The translations under genes and the position numbers were made by a program. A stretch of 64,000 bases of DNA from Microvelia longipes (Eukaryota > Arthropoda > Insecta > Hemiptera > Veliidae), in NCBI GenBank assembly GCA_018340805.1, contig JACMZG010001914.1, positions 13,096,610-13,160,609 of the forward strand. The letters run 5' to 3'. Below the pieces are notes generated by a model. The model was not told the DNA's origin. It saw only the letters and a list, made by a program, of their open reading frames with translations, and did no database searches. Below, one piece after another: positions 28,355-39,424 of this stretch. Positions within the stretch are counted from its first letter, which is position 1. The number at the start of each line of letters is the position of its first letter.

Positions 28355-29073
28355 TACACTTATCCTCACTAGTTCAGACTCACTTCGCTCATCCTCAGAA
28401 TATACCATTTGCCAAATTTATACTGCAATACTTCTGTGGACTTGTTTCACATGTCCTCGGATAGTAATTACATTAGTTTTATTCCCAACAGTCACCCACC
28501 CAGGCACTGACCTTGCTTGATGATACTTAACTTTTATGATCCAACAAAAACCATAGACATACTCGCCATATTGAAACAAAACATATTATACTTATTTATG
28601 AAGTAAAGGGATACACTTTTAATTGGATTATTTTCTGATTTTTTGCATTTTAAAAAAAACATATACATGTCATTCAATAAAAATTAAATTAATGCTGACA
28701 ATTTGATTAAACTTGGCACATAAGTTGGTCTTATATATATGATTATATGCGTGCAAAATCTCAAAACAGTCAACATATAATTTTGCATATTATGAATTTT
28801 TTGCTAAAAATAATAATAATTGCAGTTTATTGACATTATAAAAATATTATTTTCTGGATCGCACACCAAGACCTAAAGATTGATTTTTGTACCAAGATTC
28901 AACTCTCTAGCATAACAATACTGGAAGATACAGACAGACAGGAAACTTTGTGAAAACCACTCAGGAGGTCTTAAAAACACGTGAAACGGAAAATGTCGGT
29001 GACATCCCAGTTTCAGATTCTTTTGCAAACACAATACTTTTCCAATTTACCTAAGGTATAAATGAAGAAAAGT
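28355..29073 (-). mobile_element. 5S rRNA-containing repeat, copy 5
   Basis: 5S-like part 28480-28545 (complement of ggatcataaaagttaagt and ggtgggtgact). Its 5' end lies about 60 bp beyond the DDA1 stop, so it may be part of the DDA1 3' UTR or its intron. Confidence 0.7.
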
Positions 29074-29135
29074 AAAAATATAAATTCTACACGTTCAATG
29101 ACTGGCAATAAGGACTGAATGAGGTTAAATTACCT

Positions 29136-29216
29136 TTAACAAGGGCGAGGCCTTTTCTTGCTGCTTCCACTAGTCTCAACTGATTCTGTGTTTAAATCTC
29201 TTTTCTTTCCAACATT
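29136..29216 (-). CDS. DDA1: DDA1 coding exon 4 with stop
   Basis: This 81 nt exon encodes the basic C-terminal tail, NVGKKRDLNTESVE and onward, ending RPRPC then TAA. Acceptor ttttag. The reading frame is fixed by exon 3 and by the KKNxxKKRD match to the human tail. Confidence 0.85.
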   Translation of the reverse strand, partial: NVGKKRDLNTESVETSGSSKKRPRPC

Positions 29217-31507
29217 CTAAAATAAAATAGATACCTTAAAATAATTAAAAAAATAATATCAAAAATGTCAGAAAACTAAGGATAGCAAAAAATAAATACA
29301 ACAGCGAAAATTTGAATTAATCAGATACATTATTTTTCTTAAATAAAAATATCTAAGATTTTGTTTAACTATGGATAGTATTTCTCAGATTAAAATTGTA
29401 TATAATATTTGAGGGTGTTTAAATAGAATGTTCTTGATCAGTGAGCCCCCCCCCCCCCCCCCACTTACAAAAATCCCCCCCCCTACTCCCCTCCATAGCC
29501 CCAACCTCATAAGCTCATTTGTTCTTTAAAAACTCACTAAAATAAAATAAACTAACATTACAAAAATTCAAGATTGGTTTTAGAATCAATTTTCCGAGGT
29601 TTATTTAAAAATTCATAAAAATAGATTCACAATGCACAAAAATTTGGCTGTAAAATCATTCATGTTCTTTCAGAATTGTTTTTATATCATTCACTTTAAA
29701 AAGAAAAATTTAAAAATAACGGACTAAATTGATGATCAAATATATTGTTATTAATAGGATCGGAATAATCATTATTTTTATTTTAAAACATTGAATCAAT
29801 AGTCTCAGATAAATGCAAGTTTCTCATCAACATATAAATAAGGAAATAATGATATTTGTGGACGCACATATAGCTATTCCAACCTTTCTTACCTTTTTCA
29901 ACCATTGCTGGTGTAAATATCTCAAAAGAACATTACTTCTTTCTGCAATAATAACTAGAAACAGAAAAAATACATGACATTTTAACATTAAAGCAGGAGA
30001 TGTACGTACCTTCGTTAACTAGAAGGATTAAACTACCAGATTTAAATTTTACTGTTATAAGCTTAAAACAGGAAATTTTATAAACCCTAACACCAATTTT
30101 TCTTAATCACTGATAAAACTTTATGAGGCTACCCACTGATTAGTATAAATACACTAATTAGTGGGTAGCCTTATAAATTTTATCAGTGATTAAGAAAAAA
30201 TGGTGAAGCTACCATAAAGACAACAAAAAAGTAAATGCACAGAATTCAAAGGAAAACATTAATTTGTAGGCAATTACCTTGCTGTGGGGGTCTGTCTTGA
30301 GTAGCTAAGTAAGCTGATAACTTGCCACTATATCTTATAGAGGGTTCATTGAAAAATGATGAAAAATTCTTTTCATTGTGGGATGGTAGTCCACTGATGA
30401 ATTCTAGAACATCTGCCTGTAACATTTAATAAAAAGAACATATTGAAGCAGGAGGTAACTCCTTTTATAAATCTTAACGATTTAATTTAAATACGTTTTT
30501 TAAATTGACTGATAAAACTACATCTTTTAATACTATAATTTAGCCACAATGGTCAATATTACCTGATTAATCAGGTAATATTGACCATTGTGGCTCATAT
30601 TGACCATTAAGAAATCAATTGAATGAAATGTAAACTTACACGCCATCAAGTGGCAGTGCGAAGCGCTTCAGCTAATTAGAATTATGACTATATAAGTATA
30701 AAAAGTTAATGTCAAACTCAAGGTGTGCAAAAAACAGGAAATTAAGCCACACTCACTCAATTGATACGTCCACCGCCGCACTAGCGTCGTGTGGAATCCA
30801 AAGTTTCCCACCATTGAGTGGGACAGTCTCACTGTTTAAGTATCTATAGTAAAATGATGTAAAAATGAAGGGTCGGCATGGACCAGCGCTGACTTGAGAT
30901 GTAAGTCAGCGCTAGATGCTCCTCCATCCTGCTTTGTTGATTTATATCCGTTGCTAAGCAACAGTTAACAAAGAGCGCCATTTTTAACATACGAATTAAA
31001 TTTAAAAAAAATAACAATTAAACAGGTAGTTATAGTTAGTGAAAATGATGTAGTGATAGTGAGATATGTAGGGGAAATTTACATACATTTTTATTTGGAG
31101 GAAATTACTGAAGAGTGGGAGTTGGAACAATGGGGTCTCTACACAGACCCCTCATTTTCATACCACTTTAATCTATAATCACTTTAAACATAACTTCTTG
31201 TTTAACGTTTAAAATTGGGGGAAATAAAACAGTCACAATATAACTCATAATCATCTTATGAATAAGCACAAGCCTACAAAGCTTTATAGACCGTAGTTGA
31301 ATAGAATCGACTTTTATTCCACCACAGACTAACTTAGGAATTGCACAAATTCGTGAAAGTTATAAAAGTTAAGTTAATTCAAACAATTTCATACAATCAA
31401 GAGATGGGATTGTAAGCTGAGAGAGGAGAAAATGGACCGAAAAAGAGCAAACACGATAGATGTCAAGTCGAGTATTAAATATTAGGTCGAAATCAGATAC
31501 TTACCAT
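29136..31507 (-). CDS. DDA1: DDA1 homologue (DET1- and DDB1-associated protein 1), 4 coding exons, 90 aa
   Basis: Coding exons on the minus strand are 31505-31507 (the ATG alone), 30278-30416, 29893-29942 and 29136-29216. They sum to 273 nt, which is 90 codons plus TAA. All junctions are GT-AG: ATG is followed directly by gtaagt, and the later exons follow acag, gcag and tttag. Phases close exactly. The protein begins MADVLEFISGLPSHNEKNFS, has the family hallmark LLRYLHQQW near residue 55, then a lysine-rich tail (NVGKKRD, KKRPRPC). Human DDA1 is about 102 aa and shares the DFLKGLP-like start, the same central motif and a basic tail. DDA1 binds DDB1 and supports CUL4-DDB1 ubiquitin ligases, including the DET1 form; that role is inferred from the family. 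A donor-like AAAG/gtaatt lies just after the stop (29134/29133), so the 3' UTR may be spliced. The large transposon begins only 195 bp upstream of the start codon. Confidence 0.9.
29893..29942 (-). CDS. DDA1: DDA1 coding exon 3
   Basis: This 50 nt exon encodes ERSNVLLRYLHQQWLKK, the most conserved part of the DDA1 family. Acceptor attgcag, donor gtaaga. Confidence 0.92.
30092..30206. repeat. ~115 bp near-perfect hairpin in DDA1 intron 2
   Basis: Two arms of about 50 bp, from 30092 and ending near 30206, are inverted copies around a short AT loop near 30145-30152. Arms share cttaatcactgataaaa and gctacccact with their reverse complements, with only a few mismatches. No coding content. Confidence 0.8.
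30278..30416 (-). CDS. DDA1: DDA1 coding exon 2
   Basis: This 139 nt exon encodes residues 2-47 and ends in phase 1. It follows tgttacag and is followed by gtaatt. It carries the conserved N-terminal DDB1-binding segment (VLEFISGLP). Confidence 0.9.
30542..30595. repeat. 54 bp perfect palindrome without spacer in DDA1 intron 1
   Basis: The 27 bases from 30542 (agccacaatggtc...) are exactly complementary, in reverse, to the 27 bases ending at 30595 (...gaccattgtggct). The centre is the dyad GATTAATC. No protein or RNA gene explains it. Confidence 0.9.
31505..31507 (-). CDS. DDA1: DDA1 coding exon 1 (start codon only)
   Basis: The initiator ATG is the last codon of exon 1 and is followed at once by the strong donor gtaagt. 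Joining it to exon 2 gives Met-Ala-Asp, as in the human protein. The rest of this exon is 5' UTR, whose start is not visible. Confidence 0.8.
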
Positions 31508-31701
31508 GTGGAATGAAAAATTAGCAGTTTAAAACGGAAAAATATATCTAACTGTTAAAATTTAACCAAACAATGCTAATTAAAAAACAAAAAATAGTAA
31601 AGAAAGAAAACAGAATAAATTTATAATAACAGCAGTTAATTAAATGCAAAGGGCAAAAGATAAATAGTACAGCAAGACAGGTAAATAAAAGACGTTAGGG
31701 T

Positions 31702-32060
31702 ACGATAGCTTAAAGTCAGGTCAAATCCAACTACGTTTAAAAACCCAGGTTCAATTACAATACTTCAACATGTGACATTCCGGTTTAGTATTCTACACTG
31801 CTGGATTAGTATTTTATTTAAAAAATTGCCATTACAAAGCCACGGAAACCAAAAACAGAGTACAAAAACATTTCTTTTTATTTTTCTATTCAATAGATCT
31901 TATGTAAAAACTAAAATAACAACAAAATAAATAAAAAGTTTTATAAAAAATTGAAACATCGCGAATACCAAGTAAAATTATTTACCTACAAAAAAAGACA
32001 AACGTCTTGTTTTTTATGTCTAGCAAGTAATGTAATTTATTTACAACTTACGTTATTGAC
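31702..32060 (+). repeat. left terminal inverted repeat, unique part
   Basis: About 350 bp matching, in inverse orientation, 42990-43339. Shared blocks include gaatactaaaccggaatgtc near the end and gatctattgaatagaaaaat deeper in (orientation of the right copy). Small indels separate the copies, so the element is not very young. Confidence 0.85.
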
Positions 32061-35000
32061 ACTAGTTGTATGTCACAATCAGTACTTAAAAACGAACATG
32101 ATAATTTCAATGCTTAATTAACTTGTAACATACATAAGCAAGAAACAATGTTGGCCAAAATATTAACAATAAGTAACTTTATTGAAACTTACTTCAAAAA
32201 CACATTATTTCAAGCCAATAAATGTCATATATTTACAACGTACGTCATTGACACTAGTTGTACGTTACAATCAGTACATAAAAACGATTATTGATCATTT
32301 TGATGCTCCAATAACTTGTAACATACATAAGCAAGAAACCAACGTAGGCCAAAATATTAACAAAAATTCTTTTTATTGAATCTTACTTCAAAAACACATT
32401 GTTGCAAGCCAATAAATGTCATATATTTACAACGTACGTCATTGACACTAGTAGTACGTTACAATCAGTACATAAAAACGATTATTGATCATTTGATGCT
32501 CCAATAACTTGTAACATACATAAGCAAGAAACCAACGTAGGCCAAAATATTAACAAAAAGTCTTTTTATTGAATCTTACTTCAAAAACATTGTTGCAAGC
32601 CAATAAATGTTATATATTTACAACGTACGTCATTGACACTAGTGTACGTTACAATCAGTACATAAAAACGATTATTGATCATTTCGATGCTCCAATAACT
32701 TGTAACATACATAAGCAAGAAACCAATGTAGGCCAAAATATTAACAATAAGTCACTTTATTGAAACTTACTTCAAAAACACATTGTTGCAAGCCAATAAA
32801 TGTCATATATTTACAACGTACGTCATTGACACTAGTTGTACGTTACAATCAGTACATAAAAACGATTATTGATCATTTTGATGCTCCAATAACTTGTAAC
32901 ATACATAAGCAAGAAACCAACGTAGGCCAAAATATTAACAATAAGTCACTTTATTGAAACTTACTTCAAAAACACATTGTTGCAAGCCAATAAATGTCAT
33001 ATATTTACAACGTACGTCATTGACACTAGTTGTACGTCACAATCAGTACATAAAAACGATTATTGATCATTTTGATGCTCCAATAACTTGTAACATACAT
33101 AAGCAAGAAACCAACGTAGGCCAAAATATTAACAAAAAGTCTTTTTATTGAAACTTACTTCAAAAACACATTGTTGCAAGCCAATAAATGTCATATATTT
33201 ACAACGTACGTCATTGACACTAGTAGTACGTTACAATCAGTACATAAAAACGATTATTGATCATTTTGATGCTCCAATAACTTGTAACATACATAAGCAA
33301 GAAACCAACGTAGGCCAAAATATTAACAAAAAGTCTTTTTATTGAAACTTACTTCAAAAACACATTGTTGCAAGCCAATAAATGTCATATATTTACAACG
33401 TACGTCATTGCCACTAGTTGTACGTCACAATCAGTACATAAAAACGATTATTGATCATTTCGATCCTCCAATAACTTGTAACATACATAAGCAAAAAACC
33501 AACGTAGGCCAAAATATTAACAATAAGTAACTTTATTGAATCTTACTTCAAAAACACATTGTTGCAAGCCAATAAATGTCATATATTTACAACGTACGTC
33601 ATTGACACTAGAGTACGTTACAATCAGTACATAAAAACGATTATTGATCATTTTGATGCTCCAATAACTTGTAACATACATAAGCAAGAAACCAACGTAG
33701 GCCAAAATATTAACAATAAGTCACTTTATTGAAACTTACTTCAAAAACACATTGTTGCAAGCCAATAAATGTCATATATTTACAACGTACGTCATTGACA
33801 CTAGTTGTACGTTACAATCAGTACATAAAAACGATTATTGATCATTTTGATGCTCCAATAACTTGTAACATACATAAGCAAGAAACCAATGTAGGCCAAA
33901 ATATTAACAATAAGTCACTTTATTGAAACTTACTTCAAAAACACATTGTTGCAAGCCAATAAATGTCATATATTTACAACGTACGTCATTGACACTAGTT
34001 GTACGTCACAATCAGTACATAAAAACGATTATTGATCATTTTGATGCTCCAATAACTTGTAACATACATAAGCAAGAAACCAACGTAGGCCAAAATATTA
34101 ACAAAAAGGTCTTTTATTTAAACTTACTTCAAAAACACATTGTTGCAAGCCAATAAATGTCATATATTTACAACGTACGTCATTGACACTAGTTGTACGT
34201 CACAATCAGTACATAAAAACGATTATTGATCATTTCGATCCTCAATAACTTGTAACATACATAAGCAAGAAACCAACGTAGGCCAAAATATTAACAAAAA
34301 GTCTTTTTATTGAAACTTACTTCAAAAACACATTGTTGCAAGCCAATAAATGTCATATATTTACAACGTACGTCATTGCCACTAGTTGTACGTCACAATC
34401 AGTACATAAAAACGATTATTGATCATTTCGATCCTCCAATAACTTGTAACATACATAAGCAAGAAACCAATGTAGGCCAAAATATTAACAATAAGTCACT
34501 TTATTGAAACTTACTTCAAAAACACATTGTTGCAAGCCAATAAATGTCATATATTTACAACGTACGTCATTGACACTAGTTGTACGTACAATCAGTACAT
34601 AAAAACGATTATTGATCATTTCGATGCTCCAATAACTTGTAACATACATAAGCAAGAAACAAATGTAGGCCAAAATATTAACAATAAGTCTTTTATTGAA
34701 ACTTACTTCAAAAACACATTGTTGCAAGCCAATAATGTCATATATTTACAACGTACGTCATTGACACTAGTTGTACGTTACAATCAGTACATAAAAACGA
34801 TTATTGATCATTTTGATGCTCCAATAACTTGTAACATACATAAGCAAGAAACCAACGTAGGCCAAAATATTAACAAAAAGTCTTTTTATTGAAACTTACT
34901 TCAAAAAACACATTGTTGCAAGACAATAAATGTCATATATTTACAACGTACGTCATTGACACTAGTTGTACGTTACAATCAGTACATAAAAACGATTATT

Positions 35001-35420
35001 GATCATTTCGATGCTCCAATAACTTGTAACATACATAAGCAAGAAACCAACGTAGGCCAAAATATTAACAAAAAAGTCTTTATTGAAACTTACTTCAAAA
35101 ACACATTGTTGCAAGCCAATAAATGTCATATATTTACAACGTACGTCATTGACACTAGTTGTACGTTACAATCAGTACATAAAAACGATTATTGATCATT
35201 TCGATGCTCCAATAACTTGTAACATACATAAGCAAGAAACCAACGTAGGCCAAAATATTAACAATTAATTTTATTGAATTACTTCAAAAACACATTGTTG
35301 CAAGCCAATAAATGTCATATATTTACAACGTACGTCATTGACACTAGTTGTACGTTACAATCAGTACATAAAAACGATTATTGATCATTTTTATGCTCCA
35401 ATTACTTGTAACATACATAA
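31995..35420 (+). repeat. left ~194 bp tandem array (about 17 units)
   Basis: The unit is about 194 bp: successive copies start at 32760, 32954, 33148, 33342 and so on. Key blocks are caatgacgtacgt-type (here acaacgtacgtcattgacac), aaaacgattattgatcat and cataagcaagaaaccaac. Copies differ by single substitutions and 1-3 bp indels. The outermost unit (about 31995-32165) is clearly diverged and matches the outermost unit of the right array. Each unit contains a chance ~65 codon frame; since 194 is not a multiple of three these do not join and I do not call them genes. Confidence 0.93.
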
Positions 35421-36407
35421 GTTTTTAGTTATACTTATATGTGATAGGAATATAATTTTACATTTTTCAGGAATATGGTATGTAAAAATTGCATGGATGA
35501 TAAATGCTAGAAATGGAATATTGGGTTTGTACTGTTTTATTAACTCTTTAAGTCAGCTTGACAAGGATTAAAGTAGGCGATGGGGTTTTTACGTTTATGG
35601 GCCTCTGTAATATTTTTCTGTGAATCAAACATCTGCTAGATAATTAGAGTAAAATGAAAAGACCTATGGGTAACCCCAAGACAATATTAGGGCTCCTGAT
35701 GAGGTATTCTTTATATTTAAAACTAGCCCTTTTATTAACATGAAGTTTACAATAGTCTTAAAGTTAAGAATCCCAAGTTTATGAGGCTCTATTTTTATGT
35801 TAACAAAAGGGTATAGTTGGAAATATTTTATGACTACCTGATCAGGTAGTCATAATATTTTCTTGGGGTTATCCCTGAGTAACCATTTTGACTTTTTAGA
35901 CTTTTCAATATCTTATATATTAGATAATCCTTTCACTTTGGATTAAGAATGTTCACAGATATCTTGCTTTAAAACAGTTACACTGTAACTGTACAGAATA
36001 TGAATGTAATTTTTTTAAATCCTTATGTGACCCACAGCAATCTTATTTGGGTAGATAGATATTGTGAAAATCAACTTACATTAGGTTGACATACTAATAA
36101 TTGCATTACGCCTTTTATACTAATACATAAGATTCCACATTATATCACGACAATCTGGAATGTAGTATATTGGCCGAGGATTGGAAAACCAATATCGACA
36201 CATCTGACAGAAATATGTAAATACATCAGATCTGAGGATATTATTCCCCCCCCCCCCCCGACCTAACTTTTTATTTGGGCCTAGCTGACCTATTTCATTG
36301 AAAGGAAGTATAAATGACCTAACAGAGTTCCTTCGCTCTAAGCGAATGCTGTCGAAGGTCAAAATGACTTCCTCATAAATAAAAAAAAAACATTTTAGAC
36401 TAGAGCA
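35421..36407. other. internal left non-coding part of the transposon
   Basis: No convincing coding. Contains a 26 bp perfect palindrome (35829-35854, core ctacctgatcaggtag) and a poly-C run near 36247-36259. A minus-strand frame at 36120-36362 crosses the poly-C run and has no recognisable domain. Confidence 0.5.
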
Positions 36408-36689
36408 TTAAGAATTGTTTGGGCAAATTTGATTAGCTTCACAGATTTGGCAAGACACAACAGAATTATTTGCCTCTTCAACCGTAATCGGTGAAAGACT
36501 GTGAAACCTATTGTAGCACTTTAAGTGACACCAACGCATGCAATGTGTACATTCTACCCAATCATCCTCTTGAGATTTGTGGCCAAAATGGTTTCCACAA
36601 TAAAGACATATGTTAGTAACATTATCACTACTATCTAAAATGAGGTCCATATAATAATTCCGTCTTTCATTTGGATGAAAAGAATGCAT
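36408..36689 (-). pseudogene. PHD-type zinc finger (C4HC3) at the C-terminus of the transposon gene
   Basis: 93 codons whose residues ~28-83 give C-x2-C-x15-C-x2-C-x4-H-x2-C-x21-C-x2-C, with the PHD-typical Trp before the C-x2-C (DDWVECTHC) and MRWCHLKC. PHD fingers commonly read histone H3 tails. It follows the protease module after a further frameshift. The initial Met is probably not a true start; the segment is most likely the tail of the upstream gene. Confidence 0.7.
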
Positions 36690-37150
36690 TGTTTTTTTGA
36701 CCCATCATCATAGACTTTCAAAAATTCAAGTATATACACCCCGCAGTCAACACTACCTGTCGGCTGCTTTGGCCAGTCAATTTTTTGACTGCCCAGTCGC
36801 TTAAATCTAAATTAAATTTTGAGAAAACATAATATTTTTGTAGGAATGATAAAATCTCTTATTCTCCTGACATTTGAGAAGTGCTGTACACCGAATCGTA
36901 CAAAAAAATAGTTTTATTACAAATACTTATGGCGCCAGCTCGAAAATGGTTACTGTGTACATGAAACGGAATAAAAATAAACTTGTACACATTGAAGTTG
37001 TTTGAAAATATTTTATCATTTCTCTTAAAAGGGGTTTTATACAATCCCAAAATTCTGCTAGCGTCTTGGTGCCTTAGTGATAAGAATCTATTATCACTCT
37101 TAGAATTATGTGCACAAGAATGGCCAATAAAGTCTCGACAGCAGAAACCG
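36690..37150 (-). pseudogene. Ulp1/SENP-like (C48) cysteine protease domain, frameshifted
   Basis: The catalytic elements of a C48 peptidase are in order. His is in HVHSNHFRAGAIS (codon 36946-36948), Asp in TIFLYDSVYS (codon 36895-36897), the oxyanion Gln and nucleophile Cys in PKQPTGSVDCGVYILEFL (Cys codon 36743-36745). His/Asp and Cys are in different frames with a stop between, so this copy is broken. Ulp1-type proteases cleave SUMO or SUMO-like modifiers and are found fused to transposases in several eukaryotic DNA transposons; their job there is not established. Confidence 0.75.
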
Positions 37151-37402
37151 AAATCATATTATTACTTTTTAAAGACCAAAAGTCAAACAACGAAATGGAA
37201 AATTGGTCATCCTTATTTAAGGAATAGCTGGCGATTCGCATATCAAGCAAATCATAATGTGGATTTGAGGACGCACCAATAAAATATTCTTTATTAGGAT
37301 AAATTCCATTACTTCTATTTTTCAATGTATAGACATTGTTGTTTGACGAGCATAATTGAAACGGTATAGACTGGACAATGTCAGAAGAAAACCTACTTAA
37401 TG

Positions 37403-37735
37403 TTAAAGATAAGGAGAGGCATTAGGCACAGACGTTATGGAGGAGACATTGTTATTAAAGCATAAAGGAGAAGCAGGACAAGCATCGTTGCTCGACGCAA
37501 ATTTTATGGGTGAAGCGGGACCTGATATGGACTTAATAATTTTACCATACTTCAGGTGATATGGCTCACCTTTAAAACGCTTCGCCATCCAAACTTCTAC
37601 CTCCTCTTCACCTCGCTTTCGCTTACCAGCAATTTTGCTGAAATTATCCTGTTTGGCTTCTAAACTATTGTTTCCCTTACATTTGTTAGGAGTCTTATTT
37701 TTTGGAATATTTTTACTGTCCACAGGAAGGTCCAA
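37403..37735 (-). pseudogene. basic, low-complexity linker of the transposase gene
   Basis: A 110-codon frame overlapping the end of the transposase core. It is rich in Lys, Ser and Pro and contains KIAGKRKRGEEEVEVW, a likely nuclear localisation signal. It joins the DDE and protease modules by position only. Confidence 0.4.
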
Positions 37736-38940
37736 TTCATACTTAAAAGAGTTACTAGAATATTTACTCTTTGTACAGCTTTCCTTATAAATTTACCTAT
37801 CCTACTATTTTTTTGGTTCTCCATAACATTCGTCTTAACAATTCGGTTCCAGGTCTCAACGTGTGCGTTTGAAGGTCTTCTAACTTGGCCGTCCAGTTTA
37901 CACCTCAAAATCCCTGTGAATAACGGAAGTACATGTGCGTACCTACAAAAACGCTTACCTATGCCTGGCAAATAGAACTTATTTAGGCTGCATGACAACG
38001 AATCATTACTTTCATGAATTTGAACACTACTTTCAATACTAAAAAAATCATTAGTGAAACTATTAGATGCTTCATCATGAATGACAAATTCATCCGGAAG
38101 ATCATCGATGTCATCTGCAGAGTTTTCCTCGTTATGACTGAAGGAACTTAACGAAACTAACTTATCGGCAATAGTACTATTGTGGTATTTTGATTCTGTT
38201 ATTTCAACGAAAGTACGAAAGTTTTCTTTAATGATAGAATAGTCCGTTTCAGAGTACAACTTTGTTAAGAAGCATATAACAAGAATGCGAGCATTGTGAT
38301 GATAACTGTTGCCACCTTCTGCTTTTTTGCGGTCATCTAAGTAACGACACAGCATTTTTGTAAAATGATTGTAACATAAATATATCTTTGTAAGGTTGCT
38401 TGGCCATATTTCATTTCCTGCAGCAACCCTATACACTGTATTTACATACGTATCAAGTGATATATTATTAAGCCCTTGACAAACACCTTTCATCAAGGCA
38501 TAGGAAAAGTTGACAACAACTCTGTCAACTAAGGGATAATTCATGCCACAATTTTTTAGGCAAAACTCCTTAAACTTAACGAAAGCATTTTTAATTGTAC
38601 TGGTGTCATGATCACACCTAATAAATTGCATCAAAGGGGCTTGCTTTTTATTAATATTTACAACTCCTGAATAATAATAGATCCTCTTGTTAGTTAGGCC
38701 TGGTATGCACTTAATCAAACTACCCGTCGAATCGACGTACATAGTACTACAATGACTTACATCAACAATCCTAGTATGAAATGTTCTGATCGAAGATTCA
38801 GAATATAGATCTATATTCAAAGGTAAGCCTGGACTTTGGAGATACCGAAGAGAAAAATGAATAGTTTGTTCCTCCTTGTAAAACCCTATCACGTCAAGCC
38901 AATCGTCACTGCTGTAATACTCGCGTTTATTACTTTCATT
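37660..38940 (-). pseudogene. RNase H-fold (DDE/MULE/KDZ-like) transposase core
   Basis: A 410-codon frame starts with a Met at 38892; the frame is open a little further upstream (ending REYYSSDDWLDVIGFYKEE). The first acidic residue is in YVDSTGSLIK (Asp codon 38731-38733). The block expected to hold the second reads VVVNFSYALMKG: Asn codon 38509-38511, AAC where GAC would give Asp. A CYNHFTKML motif resembles the C-x2-H of MULE-like transposases. The third is in NAHVETWNRIVK (Glu codon 37855-37857). Spacing is about 74 and 218 residues. The last ~30 codons probably run out of frame, since the basic linker continues in another frame. Confidence 0.65.
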
Positions 38941-39064
38941 TTTTTAATTTTTTACACACATGAGGAGTGCGAATGTTTTGCTTATGCCCAAGATAGAGCA
39001 AATCTTTATCGGCAACGGAAATACTTTTAAGGAAATATTCATCTGACGTACTTTCTTTAATATT

Positions 39065-39424
39065 TTAAATTTCGACTTCCCTATCAACTCCACGAAGCTG
39101 GTTAGTTCGTGGTCTGCCTACATGACTTATGCTCTCTCTGTCAGATCTTATCACAACAACAGAGTCGAGATTATTTAATCTCTTGACAAATTCAAGCCTA
39201 AATCGCTTGCAATTCTTAAAAACACATTGAGCCTTATCAAGTAAAAATGGAGATTTATCAAACCGTCCTGTTGGAATGGATTGCCCCTTAAAATGGATGG
39301 GGCATAGAAACTTCTTTAATTTTAAATAGTAACGAATCCTTTCATGTAATTTACCATTAGTATTCAGGTCTAAGCAAAGTTCAGTTGACCAATTCCATTC
39401 ATTATTTGGAATAATTAAAAACAA
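39065..39424 (-). pseudogene. N-terminal Cys/His segment of transposase gene
   Basis: An open stretch of 119 codons with LCPIHFKGQ, then AQCVFKNCKRFRLEF and HVGRPRTNQLRG. The C-x2-H ... C-x4-C pattern suggests a zinc-binding, possibly DNA-binding, domain ahead of the catalytic core. After its stop the sequence continues sensibly for about 35 codons and then shifts frame in an A-run just before the core. I do not recognise the domain by name. Confidence 0.5.

Larger units (their letters stand above)
36408..39424 (-). pseudogene. broken transposase / Ulp1 protease / PHD finger gene of the large transposon
   Basis: Reading down the minus strand the modules are: N-terminal Cys/His segment (39424-39065), RNase H-fold transposase core (38892-37660), basic linker (37735-37403), C48 protease (about 37150-36690) and PHD finger (36689-36408). 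Each lies in a different frame from its neighbour, so the gene is frameshifted at least five times, unless some shifts are introns. One break can be placed in an A-run near 38945, where homologous-looking sequence continues in the next frame with no loss. The second acidic residue of the presumed DDE site is Asn. Together these suggest a copy no longer able to make an active protein. The neighbouring host exons have no frameshift, so a general sequencing fault is unlikely. Confidence 0.75.

Noticed and set aside
32166..35420. CRISPR array
   Set aside because: The unit is ~194 bp with no repeat-spacer alternation, and the window is eukaryotic.
32182..35571. Many ~65-codon frames repeated every 194 bp (and again at 41102-42657 on the minus strand)
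   Set aside because: They are chance frames of the array unit; 194 is not a multiple of three and copies carry frameshifting indels.
36983..37282. 99-codon plus-strand frame inside the transposon
   Set aside because: Antisense shadow of the protease region, which has recognisable catalytic motifs on the minus strand.
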